A stretch of DNA of 64,000 nucleotides, from NCBI RefSeq assembly GCF_011764565.1, contig NZ_AP022871.1:7874320-7938319 (forward strand), read 5' to 3'. Within the stretch, counting starts at the first letter, position 1. Every line of letters begins with the position of its first letter. The notes beneath the pieces were generated by a model, which saw nothing but the letters and a program-made list of their open reading frames with translations, searched no databases and was not told where the DNA came from. This stretch comes from Phytohabitans suffuscus. Its GTDB lineage: Bacteria > Actinomycetota > Actinomycetes > Mycobacteriales > Micromonosporaceae. Positions 42,835 through 52,924 of the stretch are shown here, piece by piece. Made by a program: the position numbers and the translations under genes.

Positions 42835-43989
42835 ATGTTCGAGCAGACCCATCCGCGTACCCGCGTGGTCGCCGGCGAGGGTGCCCACCGGCGCCTGCCG
42901 GAGCTGCTGGCCGACCTGGGCGCGGGCACGGTCTTCGTGGTCTGCGGCCGGACGGTCGGCGCCGGGCCGCAGCTGGCGGCGCTGCGCGAGGTGCTCGGCG
43001 ACGCGATCGTGGGCGTCTTCGACGGCATCCGCCCGCAGGCCGGCCTGAACCACCTGGACGAGGCCGCAGCGGCGATCCGCGACTCGGGCGCGCGGGCGGT
43101 GCTCAGCCTCGGCGGGGGAGCGGCGATCGACACCGCCAAGTACCTGATCCTCCTGCTCACCGTCAACGGGCCGCTGGACGACTTCCAGGTGCCGAAGGGG
43201 CGCGGCCGCGAGGGGCGCCCGGCCCGCGCGCTCACCGCCACCTCGTACCCGCACGTCGCGGTGCCGACGACCACCGGCTCGTCCAGCGAGGTCATGCCGT
43301 GGGCGGGGGTACGGGACGAGCGGCGCGGCGAGAAGGTGCTGTTCCGGGACCCGCTGCTGGTGCCCGACGTGGCCGTGCTCGACCCGCTGCTGGTGGTGCC
43401 GACCAGCGCGGCGCTGACCGCGTCCAGCGGGGTCACCGCGCTCGCGCGGGCGGTGGAGGCCACCTACTCCCGGGACCGGCAGCCCGTCGCCGACGGGTAC
43501 GCCCTGCAGGCGCTGCACCTGCTCGCGACCGGCCTGCCCCGTTCGATCGAGGCGCCCGGCGACCTGGCCGCCCGGCTCGACGCGCAGGTCGGCGCGCTGC
43601 TGTCCGGCATCGCCGCGGACAACGCGATGGTGTCGCTCACGCACGCGATCGGGCACGCGGTCGGCGGCCGGTACGCGCTGCAGCACGGCGTCGCGCACCG
43701 CATCTTCCTGCCCCCGGTCGCCGGCCGGCTGCTGCCCGCCGCCGGGTCCACTGTGGAGCGGGTGGCGGCGGCGCTCGGCGCGGACGGCCGGGACGGCGCC
43801 GCGGTCACCGCCGCGCTCCACGCGATGCTCGCCCCGCTGCCGGTACCCACCCGCCTGCGCGACGTGGACGTCGACCGGGCCGACCTGCCGGCGGTCGCCA
43901 AGGCCACCGCCGCCGAGCCGATGATGGCGTACGTCCCGCGCGAGGTCCCCGTGGAGGAGATCGAGGAGCTGCTGGAGTCGTGCTGGTGA
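42835..43989 (+). CDS. Iron-containing alcohol dehydrogenase / maleylacetate reductase-like
   Basis: A 384-residue member of the group III alcohol dehydrogenases, closest in layout to maleylacetate reductases. It has the nucleotide motif SLGGGAAIDTAKY, the VPTTTGSSSEV segment and His residues in VSLTHAIGHAVGG and YALQHGVAH for metal binding. The ATG is preceded by GAAGGAG. Maleylacetate reductase acts in aromatic ring-cleavage pathways, so the gene suits the catabolic island, but another oxo-acid or aldehyde substrate is possible. Confidence 0.8.
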   Translation: MFEQTHPRTRVVAGEGAHRRLPELLADLGAGTVFVVCGRTVGAGPQLAALREVLGDAIVGVFDGIRPQAGLNHLDEAAAAIRDSGARAVLSLGGGAAIDTAKYLILLLTVNGPLDDFQVPKGRGREGRPARALTATSYPHVAVPTTTGSSSEVMPWAGVRDERRGEKVLFRDPLLVPDVAVLDPLLVVPTSAALTASSGVTALARAVEATYSRDRQPVADGYALQALHLLATGLPRSIEAPGDLAARLDAQVGALLSGIAADNAMVSLTHAIGHAVGGRYALQHGVAHRIFLPPVAGRLLPAAGSTVERVAAALGADGRDGAAVTAALHAMLAPLPVPTRLRDVDVDRADLPAVAKATAAEPMMAYVPREVPVEEIEELLESCW

Positions 43990-44999
43990 CGCCGCGCGGC
44001 GCCCAGCGGGCGGAGCGGGCGCGGCTGGTGAGGCCGCGGGTCGCGATCGTCTCCACCGGCGGGACCATCGCCTCGGTGGGCCGGGACCGGCTCGACCTCA
44101 CCGGGTACGCCGAGACCGACGAGATGCGGGCGGTCGGCGCGCTCCTGGCCGAGCTGCCGGAGCTGGCCACGATCGCGGACGTCACGCCGGTCGAGCTGCC
44201 GAACGTGCCCAGCCACGCGCTGGGCCTTTCCGGCGCGCTCGACGTCGCCCGCGCCGTACGCGGTCTCGCCGCCGACCCGGCCGTCGCGGGCGTGGTCGTC
44301 ACCCACGGCACGAACACGCTGGAGGAGACCGCGTTCCTGCTCGACCTGCTCACCCCGCCCGGCACCCCGGTCGTCGTCACCGGCGCCATGCGCCCGGCCA
44401 CCGGGCTGAGCGCGGACGGGCCGATGAACCTGCTCAACGCCGTCCGGCTGGCGGCCGACCCGGCGGCCCGCGAGCGGGGCGTGCTCGTGCTGCTGGACGA
44501 CACGGTGCACGCCGCGCGGGACGCCACCAAGACCTCGGCCAGCCGGCTCTCCGCGTTCCGGGGCGGCGACCTCGGACCGCTCGGGTTCGTCGAGGGCGAC
44601 GGCGTGGTGCTCTTCCACCACGAGGTGGCGCCGTGGGCGGCCCGCGGCGCGTTCGCCCCGCCGGCCGGCGCCCTGCCCAGGGTGGACGTCGTCGTGTCGT
44701 ACCTCGGCGCGGACGGCGCCCTGGTCGACGCGGCCGTCGCGGCGGGCGCGGCCGGCATCGTGTGCGCCGGCACCGGTGCGGGCTACCCGACACCGGCGCA
44801 GAGCGAGGCGCTGGACCGGGCGGCGGCGCGCGGCGTGGTGGTCTGCCAGGCGACGCGGGTGCCGTCCGGCCGGGTGACGCCCCGAGCCGGCCTGCTGACC
44901 GCCGGCAGCCTCAACCCGTGGAAGGCGCGGCTGCTGCTGGCGCTGGCGCTCACCCGCACCCGCGACACCGCCCGGATACAGCGCTTGCTGGACCGGTGA
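43980..44999 (+). CDS. Asparaginase/glutaminase family amidohydrolase
   Basis: A 339-residue asparaginase-type enzyme. First catalytic Thr is in VSTGGTIAS and the second in VVTHGTNTLEETAF; the TGAMRP loop and a C-terminal domain are present. No signal peptide, so it is cytoplasmic. GTG 43980 overlaps the previous gene; GTG 43986 is also possible. In the island it may hydrolyse a pathway amide rather than asparagine. Confidence 0.85.
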   Translation: MLVTPRGAQRAERARLVRPRVAIVSTGGTIASVGRDRLDLTGYAETDEMRAVGALLAELPELATIADVTPVELPNVPSHALGLSGALDVARAVRGLAADPAVAGVVVTHGTNTLEETAFLLDLLTPPGTPVVVTGAMRPATGLSADGPMNLLNAVRLAADPAARERGVLVLLDDTVHAARDATKTSASRLSAFRGGDLGPLGFVEGDGVVLFHHEVAPWAARGAFAPPAGALPRVDVVVSYLGADGALVDAAVAAGAAGIVCAGTGAGYPTPAQSEALDRAAARGVVVCQATRVPSGRVTPRAGLLTAGSLNPWKARLLLALALTRTRDTARIQRLLDR

Positions 45000-45004
45000 A
45001 CGGG

Positions 45005-46294
45005 TCACCACAGGTCGGCGACCGGGTGCCGGTCGAGGTCGCGGGCCGCCTCCCACAGCGCCTCGGCGCCGCCGGTGTTCTCGTCGAACTTGCGCCGCAC
45101 CCCGGCCGCCTCGTCCACCGGCCGGGTCGGGTCGCCGTCGAACCGCTCGCCGCCGGCCAGCACGTGCATCCGGGCGCCGAAGCCCTCGGTGAGCGCCGGG
45201 TCGGCCCGGTACTCCACCTGGCCGGCCAGCGCGCGCACCTCGGCCCGCCCGGTGCTCTCCGGCTCGAACGACGCGACCCCGACCCGGCCGTCGACCAGCG
45301 CGAGCGCGACCGCCATCGGCAGGCTCGCCCGCGCCTGGTACTCGCCGGTCGGCGCGACCTTCTCGGCGACCGGCTCGCAGACGATCGGCACGTACCAGGG
45401 CGCGACCTCGCACACGATCCGGTCCACCCGCGCCGCCTCCAGGCCGCCGCGCAGGTCCAGCGCCATGTCGATGAACGGGTGCAGCACGTGGGCGCACGGG
45501 TAGAGCTTGACCCGCGCCTCGGCCGACAGCCACCGCTCGCCGAGCCCGTCGGCGATCCCGTCCGGGGCCGGGGTGCCCAGGTACGCGGCGAACAGGCCGT
45601 GCCGCCCCTCCACCACCGAGGCCGGCCCGGGAAAGCCGCGCGCGGCGAGGCCGTCCGCGACGATCCCGCCGTGCGCCGCCCAGCCCGGGTGCAGCCGCTT
45701 GGACCAGGTGCCGTCGCTGAGGAACTCGAGCAGCCCGCCGGACATGCTGCCGGCCAGCCCCATCGCGCTGGCGGTCACCGCCGGCTCGCGGCCGCCCAGC
45801 ACGCCGGCCACCAGCGCGGCGGCGAGCGGGCCGAAGATCCCGGTCGCCTGGAAGCCGCGGGCGTGCAGCCCCCGCCCGGCCGCCGCGCCGAGCCGGGCCA
45901 GCAGCTCGTCCCCGGCGGCGACCGCGGTCACCAGGTCGGCGCCGGGCCGGTCGCCGTCCGCGACCGCGAGCGCCGCCGGCAGCAGCACGCTCATCGGGTG
46001 GATCACCGAGGTCGGGAACGTGTCGTCGTAGTCGAGCGCGTGCACCAGCGTCCCGTGGGCGAGCGCGGCGGCGGCCGGGTGCAGCGGCGCCGGGTCGAAG
46101 AGCAGCCGCGCCCCGCCGGCGCCGCCCAGCTCCGCGGCCAGCGACCGGACCGCCACGCCGGCCGGCGTCGACCAGGCCGCGGCGACCAGCCCGACCGCGT
46201 CGGCCACGCGCAGCGCGACCCGGTCGCGGACCCCGGGCGGTACGTCGGCGGCGCGCAGGTCACGGGCCCAGGCGGCGAAGTCGGTCGTCAACAC
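45005..46294 (-). CDS. MmgE/PrpD family protein
   Basis: A 429-residue member of the family that includes 2-methylcitrate dehydratase and cis-aconitate decarboxylase. Conserved pieces: HGTLVHALDYDDTFP, the GFQATGIFGPLAAALV region and RVKLYPCAHVLHPFIDM. It stands alone on the minus strand inside the plus-strand island. No other methylcitrate-cycle gene is present, so a dehydratase/isomerase step on a dicarboxylate product of ring cleavage is more likely than propionate metabolism. Confidence 0.85.
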   Translation of the reverse strand: MLTTDFAAWARDLRAADVPPGVRDRVALRVADAVGLVAAAWSTPAGVAVRSLAAELGGAGGARLLFDPAPLHPAAAALAHGTLVHALDYDDTFPTSVIHPMSVLLPAALAVADGDRPGADLVTAVAAGDELLARLGAAAGRGLHARGFQATGIFGPLAAALVAGVLGGREPAVTASAMGLAGSMSGGLLEFLSDGTWSKRLHPGWAAHGGIVADGLAARGFPGPASVVEGRHGLFAAYLGTPAPDGIADGLGERWLSAEARVKLYPCAHVLHPFIDMALDLRGGLEAARVDRIVCEVAPWYVPIVCEPVAEKVAPTGEYQARASLPMAVALALVDGRVGVASFEPESTGRAEVRALAGQVEYRADPALTEGFGARMHVLAGGERFDGDPTRPVDEAAGVRRKFDENTGGAEALWEAARDLDRHPVADLW

Positions 46295-46323
46295 GAGAAC
46301 ACTCCAGAAGGGTTGCGGCGGAT

Positions 46324-47586
46324 ATGACGAACATATGGGAGAAAGTGGACCCCGTGGAGGTGGACGAGCTGGCGCTCGCGCTCGGCCGGATCGACAGCCC
46401 CACCGGCGCCGAGCACGCGGTCAGCGACTTCCTCCACGACTGGTGCGCCGATGCCGGCCTGGCGCCGCGCCGGGTCCGCTCGCACCCGGACCGCGCGGCC
46501 AACGTCGTGGCCCGCGTCCCCGGCACCGGCGGCGGGCGCTCGCTGCTGTTCAACAGCCACATGGACACGGCGGTGGCGCCCGGCGACCGCACCTACTTCG
46601 CCGAGCCCGACCGCCCCGAGTTCCACACCGCGTGGCGGGACGGCGGCGACATCGTCGGCGCCGGCGTGGTCAACGACAAGGGGCCGATGGCCTGCTGGCT
46701 GGTCGCCGCCGCCACGCTGCGCCGCGAAGGGGTGCGGCTCCCCGGCGACCTGGTGCTGACGATGGTCACCGGGGAGATCGGCCACGAGCCCGTCGACGAG
46801 CTCGACGGGCCGGCGTACCAGGGCAAGGACCACGGCAGCCGGTACGTGGCCACGCACGGCGGGCTCGCCGACTACGTGGTCGTCGCGGAGACCACCTCGT
46901 TCGCCCCGATCTGGGTCGAGCCCGGCAAGGCGTTCTTCCGGATCGAGGTGCGCGGCCGGGACCGGGGTGTCTACACGCCGTACCTGCGCCGGCCGTACCC
47001 GGCCGACGAGCAGCCCAACGCGGTCGTGCGGGCCGCGCCCGTCATCACCGCGATCGAGGAGTGGGCGTACGGCTACCAGGAGCGCAACCGGTCGGTACGC
47101 GAGGCCGGCGAGGTCGTCCCCAAGGTCAACATCGGTGCGGTCCGCGCCGGCCACCCGACCCAGCCGATCCTCTCCCCGGCCTCCTGCGTGCTGTATCTGG
47201 ACGTCCGGATCCCGCCCGGCGACCACCCGCTCGGCGTCCAGGAAGAGCTGCGCGACCTGGTACGCGCGGTCACGCCGGACGCCGCCGTCGAGTGCTACCT
47301 GTTCCGCCGCGGGTACGAGGCGGCCGGCGCCGAGCCGCTCGTGGCCGCCCTGCGCGCCGCCACCGACGCCGAGGTCGCGCCCGAGCGGCGCACCGACCCC
47401 GGGCACACGCCGTCGAGCATGTGGCGCGACCTGAACGTGTGGAACGAGCTGGGGATGCCGGCCGTGACGTACGGGCCGGGCCAGGGCACCGGCGGCGGGA
47501 ACGTGTCGATCGCCGCCGCCGACCTCGCCGCCTGCGCCCGGGTCTACCTGCGCACGGCGCTGGCGATCTGCGGTACGCCCCGGTGA
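46324..47586 (+). CDS. M20 family metallopeptidase/deacylase
   Basis: A 420-residue ArgE/DapE-type hydrolase. Metal ligands: His-x-Asp in FNSHMDT, Asp in GVVNDKGPMA, Glu in VVAETTS and His in DPGHTPSSM. The catalytic Glu is in VTGEIGHEP, where the usual second Glu is Ile, a variation I cannot interpret. It probably cleaves an amide or carbamoyl group. It directly precedes the molybdenum hydroxylase genes. Confidence 0.82.
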   Translation: MTNIWEKVDPVEVDELALALGRIDSPTGAEHAVSDFLHDWCADAGLAPRRVRSHPDRAANVVARVPGTGGGRSLLFNSHMDTAVAPGDRTYFAEPDRPEFHTAWRDGGDIVGAGVVNDKGPMACWLVAAATLRREGVRLPGDLVLTMVTGEIGHEPVDELDGPAYQGKDHGSRYVATHGGLADYVVVAETTSFAPIWVEPGKAFFRIEVRGRDRGVYTPYLRRPYPADEQPNAVVRAAPVITAIEEWAYGYQERNRSVREAGEVVPKVNIGAVRAGHPTQPILSPASCVLYLDVRIPPGDHPLGVQEELRDLVRAVTPDAAVECYLFRRGYEAAGAEPLVAALRAATDAEVAPERRTDPGHTPSSMWRDLNVWNELGMPAVTYGPGQGTGGGNVSIAAADLAACARVYLRTALAICGTPR

Positions 47587-47696
47587 AGCCACCGGCCCAG
47601 ACTCCCGGAACCGGGCTCGACCAGGGCAGCGGCGCGTTCCACTGTGCGGACGGACCCGTTGGCGGCGGGCCCGGGCCAGCCGCTTCACTGGCGCGG

Positions 47697-48158
47697 GTGG
47701 AAGCTCCGCTCACCGTCAACGGCACCGCGCACCGGCTGCCGCTGGAAGACCGCGCGCTCCTGCTCGACGTGCTGCGCGACCGGCTCCGGCTCACCGGCGC
47801 CAAGCGCTCCTGCGACGTGCAGGTCTGCGGCGCCTGCACGGTGCTGGTCGGCGGCGAGCCGGTCAGCTCCTGCTGCTTCCTCGCCCACGACGCCATCGGC
47901 CGCGAGGTGTGCACCATCGAGGGGTACGCGGCGCAGGAGAGCTTCGCCGCGGTGGCCGAGGCGTTCTCCCGGCACAACGCGTTCCAATGCGGGTACTGCG
48001 CGCCCGGATTCCTGATGACCCTCAAGCCCCTGCTGGAACGCGGCGCGCTGCGCAGCCGGGCGGACGTGGAGCGGGAGTTCGCCGGCAACCTGTGCCGCTG
48101 CACCGGGTACCGGGCGATCCTCGACGCCATCTGCGACCTGGCCGGGATCGCGCCGTGA
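47697..48158 (+). CDS. Molybdenum hydroxylase small (2x[2Fe-2S]) subunit
   Basis: A 153-residue CoxS/XdhC-type iron-sulfur subunit. Plant-type cluster CDVQVCGAC...C is at about 38-60, and the second cluster is CGYC...CRC. It passes electrons from the Mo centre to FAD in the cytoplasmic enzyme. I place the start at GTG 47697 because the family begins right before LTVNG. GTG 47583, overlapping the M20 stop, would add 38 unusual residues. Confidence 0.88.
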   Translation: MEAPLTVNGTAHRLPLEDRALLLDVLRDRLRLTGAKRSCDVQVCGACTVLVGGEPVSSCCFLAHDAIGREVCTIEGYAAQESFAAVAEAFSRHNAFQCGYCAPGFLMTLKPLLERGALRSRADVEREFAGNLCRCTGYRAILDAICDLAGIAP

Positions 48159-50313
48159 TCGGGCAGTCGGCGACCCGGCCCGACCTGGCCGCCAAGCTGA
48201 CCGGCGCGGCCGTCTACGCCGCCGACCTCGACGTGCCCGGCGCGCTGCACGTCAGGCTGCTGCGCAGCCCGGTGGCCCACGCCCGGATCACCGCCCTGGA
48301 CACGGCCGCGGCGCGGGCGGTACCCGGCGTCGTCGCGGTGGTGACCGCCGCGGACCTGGCCGGCTTCGACGCCACCTGGGGCCACTACGTGCGGGACCGG
48401 CCGATCCTGGCCCGCGACGTGGTCCGGTTCGCCGGCGAGATCGTCGCGGCGGTCGCCGCCGAGACCGAGGCGTCCGCGGCGGCCGGCGTCCGCGCGATCC
48501 GGTTCGGGTACGAGCCACTGCCGGCCCTCCTCGACGTACGCGAGGCGGTGGCGCCCGGCGCGGCGCGGGTGCACCCGGGCCCGGCCCGCCCCGGCTTCGG
48601 CTGCCCGCCCGGCACGGCCCTCACGGACGGCAACGACTTCTTCCACTACCGCGTCGACCTCGAACGGGAGCCCGGCACCGACCCGCCCGACGCGGTCGTC
48701 GTCGAGCGCGAGTACGCGTTCCCGGCGGTCTACCAGTACGCGATGGAGCCGCACGCCGTGGTCGCCACCGCCGGCGCCGGGGCGATCGACGTCTGGTCGT
48801 CCTGCCAGCACCCCTTCCTGGTACGCCAGGAGCTGGCCGAGGTGTTCGGGCTGCCCGAGGAGCGGGTGCGGATCCGGGTGCCGTTCGTGGGCGGCGGCTT
48901 CGGCAGCAAGTCGTACGCGAAGCTGGAGCCCGTCGCGGTCGCCGTGGCCCGGGTCGCCGGCCGCCCGGTGCGGCTGGTCAACAGCGTCGAGGACGCGATG
49001 CTCACCACCCGCCGCCACGGCATGCGCTGCCGGATGCGCACCGTCGTCGGCCGGGACGGGCGCTTCCGGTCCCGGCACGCCGAGATCTGGATGGACACCG
49101 GCGCGTACGCCGACAACGGCCCCACGGTCACGATGGTGGCCGGCATGGCGGCGACCGGGCCGTACCGCTGGGACCGGGTGCGGGTCGACGCCGCATGCGT
49201 ATACACCCACCTGCCGCCCGCCGGCTCGTACCGGGGCTTCGGCGCCGCCCACCTGCAGTGGGTGGGGAGTCGCAGGTGGACGAGGCCGCCGCCGCCCTCG
49301 GCGTCGACCGGCTGGAGCTGCGCCGGCGCAACCTGCTGCGCCGCGGCGAGACGGTGATCCCCGGGTGCCGCCCGCTCGACGCCGACCTCGCCGGCGACCT
49401 CGACGCCGTCGCCACCCGGCTCGGCTGGGGCGGCGCCGACAAGCCCGCGTGGCACGGCCGCGGCCTGTCCGTCGGGGTCTCCCCGGCCGGCGTGTCGGCG
49501 CGGTCGAGCGCCCGGGTCGAGCTGCGGCCCGGCGGGCGCGTGGCGGTGCTGGTCGGCTCGCAGGAGATCGGCCAGGGCGCCCGCACCGTGCACGCCCAGG
49601 TCGCCGCCGAGGTGCTCGGCGTGCCGCTGGAGCTGATCGACGTGCCCGCCACGGACACGGCCAGCACCCCGTACGACCGGTCGACCGGCGCCAGCCGCTC
49701 CACCACCGTCGCCGGGCTGGCCGTCCAGCGGGCGGCGGAGCGGCTGCGCGAGCAGATCGTGGCGGCGGCCGCGCGCCGTGGCGTACCCGAGTCCGACCTC
49801 GCGGCCCTGGCGCCCCTCGCGGGCGACGGATCGGCGCAGGAGCTGGGCGGCGGGTCCGGGCCGGCGCTGTTCTGGGAGGTCTGCGTCGCCGGCGCCGAGG
49901 TCGCCGTCGACCCGGAGACCGGGCGGGTCGACGTCCGCGAGGTGGTCACGGTGGCCGACGTCGGTCGGGCGCTCAACCCCAGCCTGGTCGAGCGCCAGGA
50001 CGAGGGCTGCACGTTGCAGGTGGTCGGCAACGCGCTGTTCGAGGAGATGCTCTTCGGCCCGGACGGCGTGCTGCGCAACGGCAGCCTCGTCGACTACCGG
50101 ATCCCCACGGTCGGCGACGTGCCCGGCCGGATGACCTGCGTGATCGTCGAGAACGGCGACGGTCCCGGCCCGTTCGGCGCGAAGGGCTGCGGCGAAGGCG
50201 TCTTCGGAGGGCTCACGGCCGCGCTGGTCACCGCCGTGACCGACGCCGGGGTACGCGTCCCGGAACTGCCCATGTCACCCGACCGCGTCTGGCGGTGGAT
50301 CCATGCTTCCTGA
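48155..50313 (+). CDS. Molybdenum hydroxylase large (Mo-cofactor) subunit, one frame break
   Basis: A CoxL/XdhB-type subunit of about 719 residues once one base is restored in GGGG at 49264-49267; the frame then continues LQWVGESQVDEAAAALGV. Motifs: VPFVGGGFGSKSYAK, AGSYRGFGAAHLQW, SQEIGQGARTVHAQ and the C-terminal GAKGCGEG with the catalytic Glu. The CoxL active-site AYxCxFR motif is absent, so it belongs to the broad hydroxylases for N-heterocycles, purines or aldehydes. The GTG overlaps the small subunit stop. Confidence 0.85.
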
Positions 50314-51163
50314 CTTCACGATCCTGCGCCCCGCGACCCTGGCCGGGGCGTGCGCGCTGCTGGCCGAGCACGGCACCGCCGCGGCCGCGTACGCCGGCGG
50401 CACGGAGCTGCTGCCGGCCATGAAGCTCGGCGACGCCGCACCCCGCTTCCTCGTCGACCTCAAGGGCGTGCCCGGACTCGACCCGCTCGGCGTCCACGAT
50501 GCAGCGGTACGGGTCGGCGCGCTGGTCACCCACCGCCGGCTGGAGCTGTCGCCGCTCGTCGCCCGGACGCTCCCGGCGCTGGCCTGGCTGGAGCGGCGCC
50601 TGGCCAACCCGCGCATCCGCACCACCGGCACCGTCGGCGGCAACCTCGCCTCCGGGCGCCCCCACTCCGACCTGGCCACGTTCCTCATCGCCGCGGGCGC
50701 GACCGTCACGTGCGCCTCGTCCACCGGCACCACCCGGACCGTCGCCGCCGCCGACCTGACGCTCGCCCCGTTCCACACCGCCCTGGCCGAGGACGAGATC
50801 ATCACCGCGGTCGGCATACCGCTGCCGCCGGCCGGCACTGCCCTGGCCCACCAGCGCTTCGTCCTCGTCGAACGCCCCGCCGCCAACGTCACGGTCCGCC
50901 TCACCGCGGCCGGCGGCACCGTCACGGACGCCACGGTGGTGGCCGGCGCCGCCTCCCCGGTCCCGGCCGCCCTGCCCGAGGCCGCGGCCGCCCTGATCGG
51001 CATCCCCCTGGACGCCGGCCCGGCCGACCTGCACCCGGCCGGCGAGGCGGCCGCGCAGACCCTGACCGTCACCCCCGGCGCCGACGAGGCGTACCAGCGC
51101 CAACTGGTCGCCGTACTCGTCCGCCGCGCCGCCCGCGCCGCCCTCGCGGACCTGCCAGCCTGA
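50303..51163 (+). CDS. Molybdenum hydroxylase FAD subunit
   Basis: A 286-residue CoxM/XdhC-type flavoprotein: FAD loop AAAYAGGTELLPAMK, then TTGTVGGNLASGRPHSDLATF. The start overlaps the large subunit by 11 bases. The gene order small-large-FAD differs from the frequent medium-small-large order. No MoCo maturation gene (XdhC/CoxI type) is visible in the window, so maturation must be encoded elsewhere. Confidence 0.88.
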   Translation: MLPDFTILRPATLAGACALLAEHGTAAAAYAGGTELLPAMKLGDAAPRFLVDLKGVPGLDPLGVHDAAVRVGALVTHRRLELSPLVARTLPALAWLERRLANPRIRTTGTVGGNLASGRPHSDLATFLIAAGATVTCASSTGTTRTVAAADLTLAPFHTALAEDEIITAVGIPLPPAGTALAHQRFVLVERPAANVTVRLTAAGGTVTDATVVAGAASPVPAALPEAAAALIGIPLDAGPADLHPAGEAAAQTLTVTPGADEAYQRQLVAVLVRRAARAALADLPA

Positions 51164-51175
51164 CAGGGTCGGGGG

Positions 51176-51946
51176 TCAGCCGTAGGCGGCGCGCAGGGTG
51201 GCGCCGATGCCGGCGGCGGCTTCCTTGACCAGGTCGGTCAGTTGCTCGACGGTGTTGGTGTGCAGGGCCGAGGTCACCGAGATGGCGGCGATCGCGCCCT
51301 TCTCGGAGTTGAGCACCGGTGCGCCGACCGCCAGGTAGCCGACGTGCATCTCCTCGACCTCGGTGGCCGTGCCGGTCTCGCGGGCCCGTTCCAGCGCCCG
51401 GCCCAGGTGCAGCGCCGAGGTGATGGTGCGCGGGGTGCGGCGGGGCAGGCCGGCGCGGAGCACCTCGGTGAGCAGGTTGGGGTGGGAGTACGCGAGCAGC
51501 GCCTTGCCCACGGCCGTGCAGTGCATGGGCATCCGGCCGGCGATCTGGGTCAGGCGGGTGGGCTGGCGAAACGGTGAGAGGCGTTCGATGACCAGCGCGT
51601 CCAGGCCGTCGATGATCGCCAGGTGGATCACCGAGCGGGTGCGGTAGAGCAGCTCCTGCATGTACGGCCGGGCGGCGTCGCGCAGGATCCGCTGGCGGGG
51701 CACCCGCTGGCCGAGCTCGAAGAGGCGCAGCCCGAGGCGGTAGTCGCCGCCGGAGCGTTCGAGCACGCCCCAGGTGGTGGCGACCTGGCAGATGCGGTGC
51801 ACGGTGGTGCGGGGCAGGCCGGTGCGGCGGACGAGGTCGGCCAGGGACAGCTCGACGTCGTCCATGGTGAACGCGTCGAGGATGATCTCGATCTTGCCGA
51901 CGACCGACCGGGGGTCGAGCTTGTCGGCGTCGCCGGGCGCGGTCAC
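51176..51946 (-). CDS. IclR family regulator
   Basis: A 256-residue regulator: winged helix-turn-helix at about 15-75 (ELSLADLVRRTGLPRTTVHRICQ) and an IclR effector domain with CTAVGKALLAY. GTG 51946 overlaps the stop of the hydrolase gene, so the two are co-transcribed on the minus strand in the centre of the island. IclR proteins often control aromatic catabolism; it is the only local regulator and the obvious candidate for the island. Confidence 0.88.
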   Translation of the reverse strand: MTAPGDADKLDPRSVVGKIEIILDAFTMDDVELSLADLVRRTGLPRTTVHRICQVATTWGVLERSGGDYRLGLRLFELGQRVPRQRILRDAARPYMQELLYRTRSVIHLAIIDGLDALVIERLSPFRQPTRLTQIAGRMPMHCTAVGKALLAYSHPNLLTEVLRAGLPRRTPRTITSALHLGRALERARETGTATEVEEMHVGYLAVGAPVLNSEKGAIAAISVTSALHTNTVEQLTDLVKEAAAGIGATLRAAYG

Positions 51947-52740
51947 GTCGTCTCGTCGAGGAACTTGGAGACCAGCGCCGCCACCTCGTCCGGCATCTGC
52001 TCCATCAGCGGCACCATCCCGCCCTGGATGACCTCCAGCCGGGCCTGCGGGAGGCGCTCGACCAGGCGCGGCACGTGGTGGTACGAGATCGGGTCGGCGG
52101 TCGCGCCGATGCACAGCACCGGGCCCGGGTAGCTGGTGCGCCCCTCCATCCGGTACGCGCTGATCGCCCGGTGCCCCTCCTCGGCCTGGTCCTCCAGCAG
52201 CAGCACGTCGCGCACGTACCGGTCGAGCAGGTCGGGCCGCGCGGGCGGGTAGAAGCCGCTGCGGCGTACCCACAGCTCCATCAGGTGGCGGCCGTCGTCC
52301 TGCTGCTCGACGAGGCTGAGCGGGTGCATCCGCGGCCGGTTGCGGCGGAACTCCTCGTCCACGTACGGGGTGCCGGACAGGACCAGCCGCCCCAGCCGCT
52401 CCGGCCGCTGGTGGGACACCTCGACCGCGACGATCCCGCCGAGCTGGTGGCCGAGCAGGTCGACGCGGTCCAGGCCGAGCTCGTCCAGCAGCGCGAGCAC
52501 CGCCTCGGCGTACCGCTCGATGGAGTGGTCCTGGATCGACTCGGAGGCGCCGAAGCCGATGATGTCCGGCGCGACGACCCGGCGCTTCTCGGCCAGCAGC
52601 GGCATCAACTCCCGGAACTCGTCCCACGAGCTCGGCGTCTGGTGCAGCAGGACGAGCGGCTCGCCCGCGCCCATCTCCACGTAGTGCATCAGGCCGCTGC
52701 GCGTGCGGGCGTACTGCGGGGAGAACATCGGGGCGATCAT
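51943..52740 (-). CDS. Alpha/beta hydrolase-fold protein without a Ser nucleophile
   Basis: A 265-residue alpha/beta hydrolase: LLHQTPSSWDEF oxyanion region and the elbow GHQLGG at about residues 97-102. The usual Ser/Asp/Cys nucleophile is Gln. The acid and His positions also differ (GATADPISYH; QGGMVPLMEQ has no His). The ATG 52740 gives MIAPMFSPQYARTR. It either uses another mechanism or is non-catalytic. Confidence 0.8.
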   Translation of the reverse strand: MIAPMFSPQYARTRSGLMHYVEMGAGEPLVLLHQTPSSWDEFRELMPLLAEKRRVVAPDIIGFGASESIQDHSIERYAEAVLALLDELGLDRVDLLGHQLGGIVAVEVSHQRPERLGRLVLSGTPYVDEEFRRNRPRMHPLSLVEQQDDGRHLMELWVRRSGFYPPARPDLLDRYVRDVLLLEDQAEEGHRAISAYRMEGRTSYPGPVLCIGATADPISYHHVPRLVERLPQARLEVIQGGMVPLMEQMPDEVAALVSKFLDETT

Positions 52741-52924
52741 CCGGTTTTCGTCCTGTCGTGAGGTTTGTCGGCTTGGTCCGTGCCGTCGCTGTCGCCAGCG
52801 TAGTTCGGCCGCCGCGCCGCCGGGATGTGCCGGCATCCACTGACCGGGATACCGCGCTGGTCAGTTCCGTGGCTGGTCGCGCAGCCTATGGACCCGGACG
52901 GTCTGGACGGCGGAAGGAGGCACC

